Assembly: GCA_900766915.1 (NCBI GenBank)
Contig: CAAFXE010000218.1
Span: forward strand, 11,502-75,501
DNA length: 64,000 nt
Source of the DNA: Lachnospiraceae bacterium
Lineage (GTDB): Bacteria; Bacillota; Clostridia; Lachnospirales; Lachnospiraceae
Reading direction: 5' to 3'
The notes under the pieces were generated by a model. That model did not search any database. It saw nothing but the letters and a program-made list of their open reading frames with translations, and was not told the origin of the DNA. The translations under genes and the position numbers were made by a program. The first letter of the stretch is position 1, and the number at the start of each line of letters is the position of its first letter. This document shows, one piece after another, positions 1 to 7,553 of this stretch.

Positions 1-24
1 GTCTGGACATTTTAATAGTGCCAT
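1..24 (-). CDS. 5' end of a divergent gene, partial (leaves window)
   Basis: A GGGGG ribosome site followed after 6-7 bases by ATG opens a reading frame that starts MALLKCPD and leaves the window. Many small zinc-ribbon proteins of this group begin with a similar Lys-Cys-Pro stretch, so a zinc-ribbon protein is the best guess. Only eight codons are visible, so the identity is open. It diverges from the XRE regulator next door and would share its promoter region. Confidence 0.4.
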
Positions 25-122
25 ATTTACACCCCCTACTTCTATTTAAGTCTATTTTATCAATACTATAGTATTTTGTAAATCGTCTTTGAATATCATA
101 ATCTTAAAAAAAGGAGATTTTT

Positions 123-407
123 ATGTTTGGAGATAAAATCAAAACACTACGTCTTTCCCACAATCTTAATCAGGTTCAACTTGCTGAAAAGCTAAAGGTT
201 TCTAAACAGACTGTTTCAAACTGGGAAAACAATAATATTCTTCCATCTGTTGAAATGCTTGTCGCTATTGCAAAATTCTTTTCAGTAAGCACTGACTATC
301 TTTTAGAATTAGACAATCGTATTTATCTGGAAACAACAGGTCTTAATCAGACACAAATTGCACACATCCAGCAGATTATCAATGATATTTTAGAAAAGAC
401 AAACTAG
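123..407 (+). CDS. XRE-family helix-turn-helix regulator (94 aa)
   Basis: Small DNA-binding protein of the Cro/C1 type. The HTH covers about residues 5-60, with the recognition region around SKQTVSNWENN and the usual following LPSVEMLVAIAKFF and TDYLL stretches. The C-terminal 30 residues are a short helix of unknown role. AAGGAG precedes the ATG by a normal spacing. The gene diverges from the truncated gene at the window edge and converges with a 45-codon ORF, sharing a terminator. It probably regulates its own promoter and the divergent gene. Its targets are not visible. Confidence 0.85.
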   Translation: MFGDKIKTLRLSHNLNQVQLAEKLKVSKQTVSNWENNNILPSVEMLVAIAKFFSVSTDYLLELDNRIYLETTGLNQTQIAHIQQIINDILEKTN

Positions 408-437
408 ACCAGTTCATTCTGGCTACTTTGTCTTTTC
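395..437. terminator. Bidirectional terminator containing two stop codons
   Basis: Near-perfect stem-loop: AAAGACAAACTAGACCAG pairs with CTGGCTACTTTGTCTTT around a six-base loop, with A/T tracts on both sides. The stop codon of the XRE gene and that of the small convergent ORF both lie inside the stem. Confidence 0.75.
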
Positions 438-560
438 TTTATCTACAATATGTGCTTTTAGGATCTCGATTGCATATCTGTAGCCTTCCATAAATGCTTC
501 CTGACGGATTTGTTCCACCATTTCTTCGGTATATTTTTGCGTATTCTTTTTCTCACCCAT
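423..560 (-). CDS. Small hypothetical protein (45 aa)
   Basis: The frame opens with ATG behind GGGAG and encodes a very charged, probably helical peptide that starts MGEKKNTQKYTEEMVEQI and ends in KEKTK. There are no cysteines, membrane segments or recognisable domain. It lies between the kinase terminator and the shared terminator at its 3' end, so it looks like an independent small gene. Such short charged ORFs are common in accessory regions. Its function is unknown. It is accepted for its good ribosome site and clean placement between terminators. Confidence 0.5.
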   Translation of the reverse strand: MGEKKNTQKYTEEMVEQIRQEAFMEGYRYAIEILKAHIVDKEKTK

Positions 561-573
561 TTTTTACTCCCAT

Positions 574-614
574 TAAAAAAGTGATTACAAGCTTATATTA
601 GCTCATAACCACTT
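574..614 (-). terminator. Terminator of the kinase gene
   Basis: On the minus strand AAGTGGTTA and TAATCACTT pair, with an inner AGCT/AGCT pairing, followed by a run of T. It sits just after the kinase stop codon. Confidence 0.65.
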
Positions 615-640
615 CTATTTCGTCCACATCATGTAGACTG

Positions 641-2365
641 CTATTTAATTAAAAATTCCTTTATTACCTTTGACTGCTCATCATAACATCTGACCGCATT
701 TTCTGTCACACATAAATAGTCATATGCAAAGTTTGAATAACCATCATAGTCATTTAAGCAAATTACCGCTTCAAAGGATTCTCCATTAAACCAATAAACA
801 TAGCTCTTACCGTCCGAATACCCAATGAAATATGCTCCCGACCCATTCACATAAACCTGATCCCAGAAACAGATTGCAGAAATTCCTTTCATGGAATATT
901 CTTCGATTACTTTTTCCCTTGAATCCACTTCGATAAAAGTTCCGGAATCAAACTGATACATCTTATCACCAATGACGTAGGAAGCTGCCGGAGCATCCCC
1001 TACTACCATCCATGTATTACTGTCAATAATTTGGAACAATGTATTACATAGCATTCTTCCATCAGAAAAGAAGCTGCATGAAATATGACTCTTATCAGAA
1101 CTTTGGGAACTTTTAAGGGAAGCAATATTCTCCAGTTCATATGTACTATTGACCCTATATACATTGATTACACTGCTTTCATACTCTAACAGATATAATG
1201 ACATTGAATAATTGTCATAAATCAGTTTTGCCCCATAATTTCCATGAATATCAAGCGGAACCTCTACTCCATCCGATGTTCTTATGTAATATTGTCCAGA
1301 GATTTCTTCCAAAATGACAAATATTCCATTGTCCAATGCCACCATAGATTTCAATTCTCCAGTAATCTGGTACACAGCATCCATTTTCTTTATAGGCAGT
1401 TTGCTTTCAATTTCTACCGGGCTTTGAACTTCTTGTAAGTCACTTTCAGAGCCTGTACTTTCAATTTCTTCTGCTCCAGCAATTTCTGGTTCTTCATCCG
1501 ACGGATTGATTAAAACTTCATCATTGTTCTCGACTACATTTTCTGCAGGTGTTATCATACTTGCTACACAGGCTAATATCATAACCAATAGAAAAATACA
1601 GGCACCAATAGTCCATAAATATTTCCTCTTCTGGCACTTCTCTAAATCCCGCCTCAGTTGACGGGCAGACTGGTAGCGTTTTGTTCGATCAACCTCTATA
1701 CACTTTCGTATTATTTTGGACAGCTTTCCATGGTAAGTCATTTTATGCTCATTAGTCAGACCTTCGCCAGTTAACATCTCATGCATGGTAACTCCCAAAG
1801 AATAGATGTCCGTACTGGGTTCTGACTGTCCAAAACCATAGTGTTCAGGCGAAGCATACTCCTCTGTTCCGAACAATCTTGTATTTTTCGCAGCACCTTC
1901 TCTGTATATTCTTGTAATATCAAAATCCATCAGTTTTACACTGCCATCTTCTCGCACCATAATATTGGATGTTTTAATATCGTTATGGATTATAGGCGGT
2001 ATATAGGAATGGAATACTTCCAATCCCTGACAAACCGATGATATGATTCTGATTGTTTCCTTTTCCGGAAATACACCTTTTTCATAAAGCAATTCTTGGA
2101 GTGTTTTCCCTGCAACAAATTCTTCTATCACATAGGTGTTTCCGTCGGCATAAAGATAATCATATACGATTGCTACGTTTGGATGACGGATCTGAGTCAG
2201 TATCTGATACACTTTTGACAAATCACGGTCCTTGCATATTTTAAGGACACAAGGACCCTGTATGCCTTCATAAAATACCAAGCTGATTTTTGTCTTACTA
2301 TTTTCTTCAATATCGCGAATGTGTTTTATTTGAGACATAAAGAACTCATACTCTATATCTGGCAT
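641..2365 (-). CDS. Membrane receptor-like Ser/Thr protein kinase
   Basis: Hanks-type kinase of the PknB/PrkC class, 574 aa, probably a sensor. An N-terminal cytoplasmic kinase domain (about 10-240) carries Lys42 in VLKICK, the catalytic loop HNDIKTSN (Asp129, Asn134) and the activation-segment end GTEEYASPEH. One membrane helix spans about 249-270. An acidic linker (about 280-325) precedes an outer domain of about 250 residues rich in short beta-like segments, possibly a propeller. PASTA repeats are absent. Oddities: no clear glycine-rich loop, HND instead of HRD, and DFD (147-149) instead of DFG. An Asp still occupies the metal position, so it may be active or a weak kinase. It follows an XRE-like gene by three bases, implying co-expression. 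Confidence 0.85.
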   Translation of the reverse strand: MPDIEYEFFMSQIKHIRDIEENSKTKISLVFYEGIQGPCVLKICKDRDLSKVYQILTQIRHPNVAIVYDYLYADGNTYVIEEFVAGKTLQELLYEKGVFPEKETIRIISSVCQGLEVFHSYIPPIIHNDIKTSNIMVREDGSVKLMDFDITRIYREGAAKNTRLFGTEEYASPEHYGFGQSEPSTDIYSLGVTMHEMLTGEGLTNEHKMTYHGKLSKIIRKCIEVDRTKRYQSARQLRRDLEKCQKRKYLWTIGACIFLLVMILACVASMITPAENVVENNDEVLINPSDEEPEIAGAEEIESTGSESDLQEVQSPVEIESKLPIKKMDAVYQITGELKSMVALDNGIFVILEEISGQYYIRTSDGVEVPLDIHGNYGAKLIYDNYSMSLYLLEYESSVINVYRVNSTYELENIASLKSSQSSDKSHISCSFFSDGRMLCNTLFQIIDSNTWMVVGDAPAASYVIGDKMYQFDSGTFIEVDSREKVIEEYSMKGISAICFWDQVYVNGSGAYFIGYSDGKSYVYWFNGESFEAVICLNDYDGYSNFAYDYLCVTENAVRCYDEQSKVIKEFLIK

Positions 2366-2368
2366 ACC

Positions 2369-2806
2369 TTATCCCTTTTCTCCAAGACTGATATTTGACC
2401 CAATTTTTTTTAGCATTCCGTCTATCTCATACAGATCTTTTCTGTTATTGATTCCGAATATCAGAATGGCATCCTCTTTGATCTTTGGATATAATTCCTT
2501 ATGTCTGGACAGTTTCAGCAATTCATTGGTTTCATCTAATGTAAGCCCCAGTGCAAGTGCAATTTTAATTACTGTTGCTTTTCCGGGATTTCTCTCTCCG
2601 CTGATTATGGCATAAAACAGTGCTTTGGAAATTGCAACATTCTTTTGCAAATCACCGGGCTTCACTCTATATATGCTACATAATTCCAATAGCCGTTCCC
2701 CAAAATTCAGGTTACCTATGCCTTCTCTTTCTATGTATGCTTCCAGTTCTTCAATGGTTTTCATCTTTGAAATATCGTTTTGCATTTCTTCTGTGCTTTT
2801 TCTCAT
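2369..2806 (-). CDS. XRE-like helix-turn-helix protein paired with the kinase
   Basis: 145 aa from the start chosen here, the ATG of MRKSTEE, which has GGAG six bases upstream; the longer frame begins at 2851 without a usable ribosome site. The central part (about 45-105) is an HTH of the Cro type, with NVAISKALFYAIISGERNPGK as the likely helix-turn-helix and a following ALGLTLDETNELL. The rest is helical and charged. The gene lies three bases ahead of the kinase in the same direction, so the two are almost certainly an operon. A plausible role is regulator or substrate of the kinase; that is inference. Confidence 0.75.
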   Translation of the reverse strand: MRKSTEEMQNDISKMKTIEELEAYIEREGIGNLNFGERLLELCSIYRVKPGDLQKNVAISKALFYAIISGERNPGKATVIKIALALGLTLDETNELLKLSRHKELYPKIKEDAILIFGINNRKDLYEIDGMLKKIGSNISLGEKG

Positions 2807-3029
2807 AGCGGTCTCCATAATAATGCCATATCTCTTGATTAACTGTAACATACTCCTAAATAAAAAGATACTATAAAGAAATACTTACTGGCTCTTACAT
2901 GTGTTTCTCGATTCATATCCGAAAAATCGCCTTCTATTTTACCCGTACAGCTATTTTCAGTTATTTTTTGATATCTATATTACCTACAGAACCACCTCTC
3001 TTATTTCGTCAATTTTAAGATTAATAATA

Positions 3030-3062
3030 GAAATCCCCAGTAGCATATTACTCCTGGGGATA
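3030..3062 (-). terminator. Terminator after the small DUF6809-like gene
   Basis: ATCCCCAG pairs with CTGGGGAT around a 13-base loop, followed on the minus strand by TTCTATT. It lies 25 bases past the stop codon. Confidence 0.6.
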
Positions 3063-3087
3063 ATTACACCGGAATTTAACAATTTAA

Positions 3088-3345
3088 TTATCTCAACATC
3101 CTTTCTCGATCCTGAGCTCCCAACAAATACATTTCTTCCAACAATATTTCCTGTTCATCTGCAAAAGCATCTAAAAATTGCTCAAAGAGTTTCAACCCTT
3201 TTTCACTAAGCTCTTCTTCTACTTTTGCCTGTAGATCATATTTTTCTTTCTGCTTTTCCTGAAATTCTGTAGAATCCTTGATTGCTTCGCTATATACATC
3301 TTCATAATAATTTCTGTAGAATGATTTCATAAATTCTCTATCCAT
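3088..3345 (-). CDS. Small helical protein, possibly DUF6809-like (85 aa)
   Basis: Predicted all-helical and highly acidic. It begins MDREFMKSFYRNYYEDVY; the C-terminal half LFEQFLDAFADEQEILLEEMYLLGAQ resembles the DUF6809 group of small proteins found in Firmicute mobile elements and phages. The assignment is from memory of the pattern only. AGGAGAAG sits at good spacing before the ATG, and a terminator follows. There is no enzyme motif, signal or membrane segment. The place next to tRNA genes fits an accessory element. Confidence 0.55.
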   Translation of the reverse strand: MDREFMKSFYRNYYEDVYSEAIKDSTEFQEKQKEKYDLQAKVEEELSEKGLKLFEQFLDAFADEQEILLEEMYLLGAQDRERMLR

Positions 3346-3513
3346 TTTTTACTTCTCCTGTTCTAAATTCACATATTGTTATATTTCACAAATTTTCATT
3401 CCAATTTTAGGCACTTTTCACAAACTTTCGTTTTTTTCCTTATTATGGGTGTTTTTTCCTTGATTTCGACCACTTTTTTGTCATTTTTCGGAAATATCAG
3501 ATTTTCACCTCAA

Positions 3514-3561
3514 AAATTGACCTATAAATTGACCTATGCCTTGACCAATGAATTGACCTAT
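3514..3561. repeat. Four tandem 12-bp repeats (AAATTGACCTAT type)
   Basis: Four consecutive units: AAATTGACCTAT twice, then GCCTTGACCAAT and GAATTGACCTAT. No convincing gene covers them; both strands carry stops nearby. They lie about 140 bp from the 3' end of a tRNA gene. This recalls arm-type integrase sites or replication iterons. The rest of the 358-base gap is T-rich sequence in which I see nothing else. Confidence 0.7.
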
Positions 3562-3665
3562 TCGTTTTCAATCCCCCGCATTAAACAGGATATTTCAGGA
3601 AATTGCGTTTTACAAAAATTTACCCCTAACACACATTTTCCATCATTTTAAAGCCTTTTAAACAC

Positions 3666-3698
3666 AAAAAACCTCAGCAGATTTCTCTACTGAGGTTT
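3666..3698 (-). terminator. Terminator of the tRNA-Gln transcript
   Basis: On the minus strand AAACCTCAG and CTGAGGTTT form a stem, followed by a T run. It lies directly after the second tRNA-Gln. Confidence 0.8.
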
Positions 3699-3703
3699 GA
3701 AAG

Positions 3704-3775
3704 CAGGGCTACAAGGATTCGAACCTTGAAATGACGGAGTCAGAGTCCGTTGCCTTACCGTTTGGCGATAGCCCT
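3704..3775 (-). tRNA. tRNA-Gln (anticodon CTG)
   Basis: Cloverleaf seen by eye: acceptor AGGGCTA/TAGCCCT, D arm GCC..GGC, anticodon stem ACGGA/TCCGT with loop CTCTGAC (T33, then CTG), and T arm CAAGG/CCTTG with loop TTCGAAT. The discriminator base is G and CCA is not encoded. Its body is identical in sequence to the neighbouring copy. As the last gene of the pair it offers its 3' end as an insertion site for an integrative element. Confidence 0.93.
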
Positions 3776-3816
3776 TTATTTAATTGTACTCAATAGTAAT
3801 TACTACTGAGTTTTAA

Positions 3817-3888
3817 CAGGGCTACAAGGATTCGAACCTTGAAATGACGGAGTCAGAGTCCGTTGCCTTACCGTTTGGCGATAGCCCT
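3817..3888 (-). tRNA. tRNA-Gln (anticodon CTG), second copy
   Basis: Same 71-base body as the downstream copy, with the same anticodon loop CTCTGAC, separated from it by about 41 bases. The two are transcribed together from the promoter upstream. A duplicated CTG-reading glutamine tRNA serves CAG codons. Confidence 0.93.
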
Positions 3889-3892
3889 ATGT

Positions 3893-3943
3893 TTTCGTTG
3901 CTTCAACGAAAGCTATTTTATACTATATTTAAATAAAATGCAA
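3893..3943 (-). promoter_or_regulatory. Promoter and leader hairpin of the tRNA-Gln pair
   Basis: Minus strand: TTGCAT, 17 bases, TAAAAT (a TATAAA overlaps it), then a perfect 8-bp hairpin TTTCGTTG/CAACGAAA with a 3-base loop just before the first tRNA. The hairpin is probably removed during 5' processing. Confidence 0.55.
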
Positions 3944-4061
3944 GTACTTTTTTTGATTTATTATTTTTCTTTTTTGATTTAATATTTTTCCAGTAAAAAG
4001 TTTTGTTCTGACCAATCCGTCAACCAGCAAAAATCCATGAAAATCTGCTTTACAAATGAAT

Positions 4062-4102
4062 AAAAGAACACCGCCAAAGTCATGTATTTTGACTCCAGCG
4101 GT
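4062..4102 (-). terminator. Terminator of pncB
   Basis: Minus strand: ACCGC TGG AGTCA pairs with TGACT TTG GCGGT, followed by GTTCTTTT. It begins about ten bases after the pncB stop. Between it and the tRNA promoter I see only AT-rich sequence. Confidence 0.7.
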
Positions 4103-4112
4103 ATTCCTGTTA

Positions 4113-5570
4113 TTAATCGTTCTGATTGCTCATCTCTTCCAGAATCTCAGCTTTCATTTTATAAAGCTTGTCTGAAAGGTCTACATATACCTCATGCGGG
4201 TTTACCAAACGTCTGGATTCTTCCCATACCGTTTCCTGTTCCCGTTTGCAGTATTCACGCATTTCCATGACACTTGGAGAATCGTAGATACATTCTCCGT
4301 CTTTGAACACCTGTACCAGCAGTTCTCTCATTTCATAGGTTCCTGCTTTGTATTTTGTCTTTTTCCAGGTTTCTACAGGGTCGAAGATACGAAGATCCTG
4401 ATCTGTACTGAAGGTTTCGTCTGCCAGACAGATTAAATCTGCATTGATCTTGCCGGATTCTTTATCATAAATACGATAAACGGTCTTATTGCCTGGGTTT
4501 GTAACCTTCGCTGTATTTTCGGAAAGCTTGATCTTCGGGGTAAAGGTTCCATCTGCATTCTTAATAGCAGCCAGTTTGTAAACACCGCCGAAAGCCGGCT
4601 GATCCTTGGAGGTGATCAGGTTGGTACCTACACCCCAGGATGTGATGGTTGCTCCCTGAGCCTTTAAGCTGTCGATGAGGTTCTCATCCAGGTCACTGGA
4701 GGCAGAGATCACTGCGTCCGGGAAGCCTGCCGCATCCAGCATCTTTCTTGCTTTCTTGGAAAGGTAAGCAAGGTCACCGCTGTCTAAACGGATGCCGTAT
4801 TTGGTCAGTGGAATGCCGGCTTCTCTCATCTCAGTAAATACCCGGATGGCATTTGGCACACCGGATTTTAAGGTATCATAGGTGTCTACCAGCAGAGTAC
4901 ATGCATTTGGGTAAAGCTCTGAATATTTCTTAAATGCAGTGTATTCATCCGGGAAGCTCATAATCCAGCTGTGGGCATGGGTTCCAAGCACCGGAACATC
5001 AAACATCTGTCCTGCCAGTACATTGGAGGTTCCCGCACAACCGCCGATCATGGCTGCCCTTGCTCCGTAAAGTCCTGCATCCGGTCCCTGTGCACGGCGA
5101 AGGCCAAATTCCATAATGCCGTCACCTTTGGCTGCATAGACAACCCTTGCTGCCTTTGTAGCAATGAGACTCTGGTGATTAATGATATTTAAGATGGCTG
5201 TCTCCACCAGCTGTGCTTCCATGATCGGAGCGATCACCTTTACGAGAGGTTCTCTTGGGAACACGACCGTTCCTTCCGGAATCGCATACACATCTCCTGT
5301 AAAATGAAAATCTGCCAGGTAATCCAGAAAATCAGCATCAAAAATTCCAAGTCCTCTTAAATATTCGATATCCTCAGGACTGAATCGTAAATTCTTCAGA
5401 TAATCAATTACCTGCTCTAAGCCGGCTGCAATGGCAAAGCCGTTACCGCTTGGATTGGTTCTGTAAAATGCATCAAATACAACGGTATCATTGTTGTGAT
5501 TTTTAAAATATCCCTGCATCATGGTCAGCTGATAAAGATCTGTCAGCAGGGTCAGATTTATGCCACTCAT
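4113..5570 (-). CDS. pncB: Nicotinate phosphoribosyltransferase
   Basis: Joins nicotinate to PRPP at the cost of ATP to give nicotinate mononucleotide, the salvage entry to NAD; cytosolic. 485 aa, normal for the family. The N-terminal LLTDLYQLTMMQGYF (about 8-22) is typical. GTHAHSW (196-202) probably holds the histidine phosphorylated during catalysis, and IRLDSGDLAYLSK is the conserved phosphate-binding region. Good ribosome site; single-gene transcript with its own terminator. The 240-base upstream gap holds no gene and should carry the promoter; no known NAD riboswitch is obvious. Confidence 0.95.
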   Translation of the reverse strand: MSGINLTLLTDLYQLTMMQGYFKNHNNDTVVFDAFYRTNPSGNGFAIAAGLEQVIDYLKNLRFSPEDIEYLRGLGIFDADFLDYLADFHFTGDVYAIPEGTVVFPREPLVKVIAPIMEAQLVETAILNIINHQSLIATKAARVVYAAKGDGIMEFGLRRAQGPDAGLYGARAAMIGGCAGTSNVLAGQMFDVPVLGTHAHSWIMSFPDEYTAFKKYSELYPNACTLLVDTYDTLKSGVPNAIRVFTEMREAGIPLTKYGIRLDSGDLAYLSKKARKMLDAAGFPDAVISASSDLDENLIDSLKAQGATITSWGVGTNLITSKDQPAFGGVYKLAAIKNADGTFTPKIKLSENTAKVTNPGNKTVYRIYDKESGKINADLICLADETFSTDQDLRIFDPVETWKKTKYKAGTYEMRELLVQVFKDGECIYDSPSVMEMREYCKREQETVWEESRRLVNPHEVYVDLSDKLYKMKAEILEEMSNQND

Positions 5571-5812
5571 GTTTCTTCTCCTTTAGTAAATCCTGAATTA
5601 TGATTTCGATAGCTTCTCACCACCCATTCCCGCCGGAAGGTACTGACAACTACCAAAACAGTTACATTTTATTTCCTGTCCTACTATAGCACAATCTTTT
5701 CATAAATCCTAGCCTTTTCTGAATTTTCTTTACAGCTGTCTTGTCAGTATATTGCTGTTTAATGCGTTCCAGTAACATCAGTATTTCATTGTTTCAGCCC
5801 TGAATCATAATC

Positions 5813-6361
5813 CTACTCTTCCATCTGACGTCCCAGAAAACCCGCCGCACAATACGCCAGCTTTTTTTCGGTATCTCCCATTTTTGTTTTCCCATCCTTT
5901 GCCAGCAATATGACCGCCCCGATCACATCCCCCTGACAGATAATGGGACAGATGGTCTGCGGGTATCTCTCCCCGCTCATTTCCTTTATGACATCCACAT
6001 ATTTACGTTCCTCCGGCTGTGCCTGCAGCTGGGTACGTTCCTCCATCAGATACTCCAGCTCCTGACTGAGAGCTTTTCCAAGATATTCTTTTTTCGCTCC
6101 TCCCGCCGCTGCAATGACCTGTTCCAGATCCGTAATACACACCTGCATTCCCGTGGTCTGCGCCAGGCTGTCCGCATACTGACCTGCAAATGCTACCAAT
6201 TCTCCCATGGGAGAATATTTTCTTAAGATAATCTCGCCGTTTTTCTCCGTAAATATTTCCAGCGGGGTGCCCTCCCTGATCCGAAGGGTTCTGCGAATTT
6301 CCTTCGGGATGACAATTCTTCCCAGTTCATCTATCTTTCTAGTAATTCCTGTTGCTTTCAT
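5813..6361 (-). CDS. spoVT: SpoVT-type AbrB-family transition regulator
   Basis: 182 aa from the ATG of MKATGITRKIDE. The longer frame is rejected because AAAGGAG lies inside it, right before this start. Residues 1-50 are a swapped-hairpin AbrB DNA-binding domain (DELGRIVIPKEIRRTL). The rest is a GAF-like sensor domain, as in SpoVT, which adjusts late forespore gene expression in spore formers. A SpoVT homologue supports a spore-forming ancestry. It is a monocistronic gene; the terminator of ddh lies just upstream. Confidence 0.9.
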   Translation of the reverse strand: MKATGITRKIDELGRIVIPKEIRRTLRIREGTPLEIFTEKNGEIILRKYSPMGELVAFAGQYADSLAQTTGMQVCITDLEQVIAAAGGAKKEYLGKALSQELEYLMEERTQLQAQPEERKYVDVIKEMSGERYPQTICPIICQGDVIGAVILLAKDGKTKMGDTEKKLAYCAAGFLGRQMEE

Positions 6362-6433
6362 ACATCGTCTCCTTTTCACGAGGCATAATCAGCATTACTG
6401 TACAGATGTCACTACGAAGTAAACAGTAACACC

Positions 6434-6493
6434 AAAAAAGCCTCTGTCTACATTTTCTACTGTATGATAGTAGTATCTGTAAACAGAGGCATT
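6434..6493 (-). terminator. Terminator of ddh
   Basis: GCCTCTGTTTACA and TGTAGACAGAGGC form a long stem with a loop of about 25 bases, followed on the minus strand by TTTTTT. Confidence 0.8.
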
Positions 6494-6528
6494 TTATACC
6501 TGTTAGAAACGATAGGAAAGATGATAGA

Positions 6529-7521
6529 TTACAGCATATGTTCTCTTAAATATGCCGGCTCGTAAGCACTTAAATATGCCGGAGCGATATCCAGTACAGT
6601 CTTACAGCCGCTCATTCCTTCTTTCGCCATACGGTATGCGGCTCTTGCATAAGCTGCAATAACGCTGGAAGTAAATGCCGGGTTAGAATCCAGCTTTAAG
6701 CTGTATTCGATCACATTGTTGTACTCTTCGTCCCAGCCGGTCTTTCCACTTCTGATAACAAAGCCGCCATGTGGGATTCCACTGTGGTCTCTCTTCATTT
6801 CTTCCATGGAAATAAAATGTACGGTGGTATCGTAATCTGCAAAATAGTTTGGCATGGTCTTGATTTCATTTTCGATGCGTGCAAGATCTGCGCCTTCTTC
6901 TGCTACCACGAAGCATTCTCTTGTATGTTTCTGGCGGGTAGTCAGTTCCGGATTGGAACCGCTTCTTACCTGCTCCAATGCTTCATCTACCGGAATGGTG
7001 TACTGTCTTGCGTCTACAACACCTTCAATGCGGCGAACTGCATCGGAATGACCCTGGCTGACACCTTTTCCCCAGAAGGTATAGTCCTTGCCTGCCGGAA
7101 GAACCGCACTTGCATACACACGGTTTAAGGAAAACATTCCCGGATCCCATCCGCAGGAAATGATTCCGATTTTACCGTTTTCTTTTGCTGCTGCATCCAC
7201 TGCTGCAAAATGCTCCGGAATTCTTGCATGGGTATCAAAGCTGTCGATGACATTGAAATATTTTGCCATTTCCGGTGTCTGTACCGGAAGGTCTGTTGCA
7301 CTTCCGCCACAGAGGATCAAAACATCCACTTCATCTGCATGCTTTGCCGCTTCCGCTGCCGGATATACTGGTACACCTTCTGTCAGGATCTTTAAGCTTT
7401 CCGGTGCACGTCTTGTAAATACTGCAGTAAGCTTCATATCCTCATTCTGTTTTACGGCACATTCTACACCTTTTCCCAGGTTGCCATAGCCTAAAATACC
7501 AATTCTGATCTGTTCCTTCAT
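6529..7521 (-). CDS. ddh: meso-Diaminopimelate D-dehydrogenase
   Basis: NADPH-dependent one-step conversion of tetrahydrodipicolinate and ammonia to meso-diaminopimelate, shortcutting the lysine/peptidoglycan route. 330 aa, the family length. The dinucleotide fold opens with IGILGYGNLGKGVE (about 7-20). CGWDPGMFSLNRVYA and the substrate region HGGFVIRSGKTGW are characteristic. It follows the PrsA-like gene by 32 bases on the same strand and ends at a strong terminator, so the two may be co-transcribed. Both concern the cell wall or exported proteins. Confidence 0.95.
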   Translation of the reverse strand: MKEQIRIGILGYGNLGKGVECAVKQNEDMKLTAVFTRRAPESLKILTEGVPVYPAAEAAKHADEVDVLILCGGSATDLPVQTPEMAKYFNVIDSFDTHARIPEHFAAVDAAAKENGKIGIISCGWDPGMFSLNRVYASAVLPAGKDYTFWGKGVSQGHSDAVRRIEGVVDARQYTIPVDEALEQVRSGSNPELTTRQKHTRECFVVAEEGADLARIENEIKTMPNYFADYDTTVHFISMEEMKRDHSGIPHGGFVIRSGKTGWDEEYNNVIEYSLKLDSNPAFTSSVIAAYARAAYRMAKEGMSGCKTVLDIAPAYLSAYEPAYLREHML

Positions 7522-7553
7522 GTCTCTTCCTCCAAAATAACTTCACATTTTAT

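Noticed and set aside
3540..3580. GGGGGATTGAAAAC on the minus strand resembles the end of some CRISPR repeats
   Set aside because: It occurs once, with no spacers or repeated copies around it and no cas genes.
3376..3651. 91-codon plus-strand frame over the tandem repeats
   Set aside because: T-rich low-complexity translation with no ribosome site; the repeats themselves are the feature.
3704..3888. Second tRNA-Gln copy read as an attachment-site duplication
   Set aside because: Both copies are full length, share one promoter and one terminator and no element lies between them; an ordinary tandem pair is simpler.
5571..5812. Possible NAD-type riboswitch before pncB
   Set aside because: No recognisable conserved core; only an ordinary gap with likely promoter elements.
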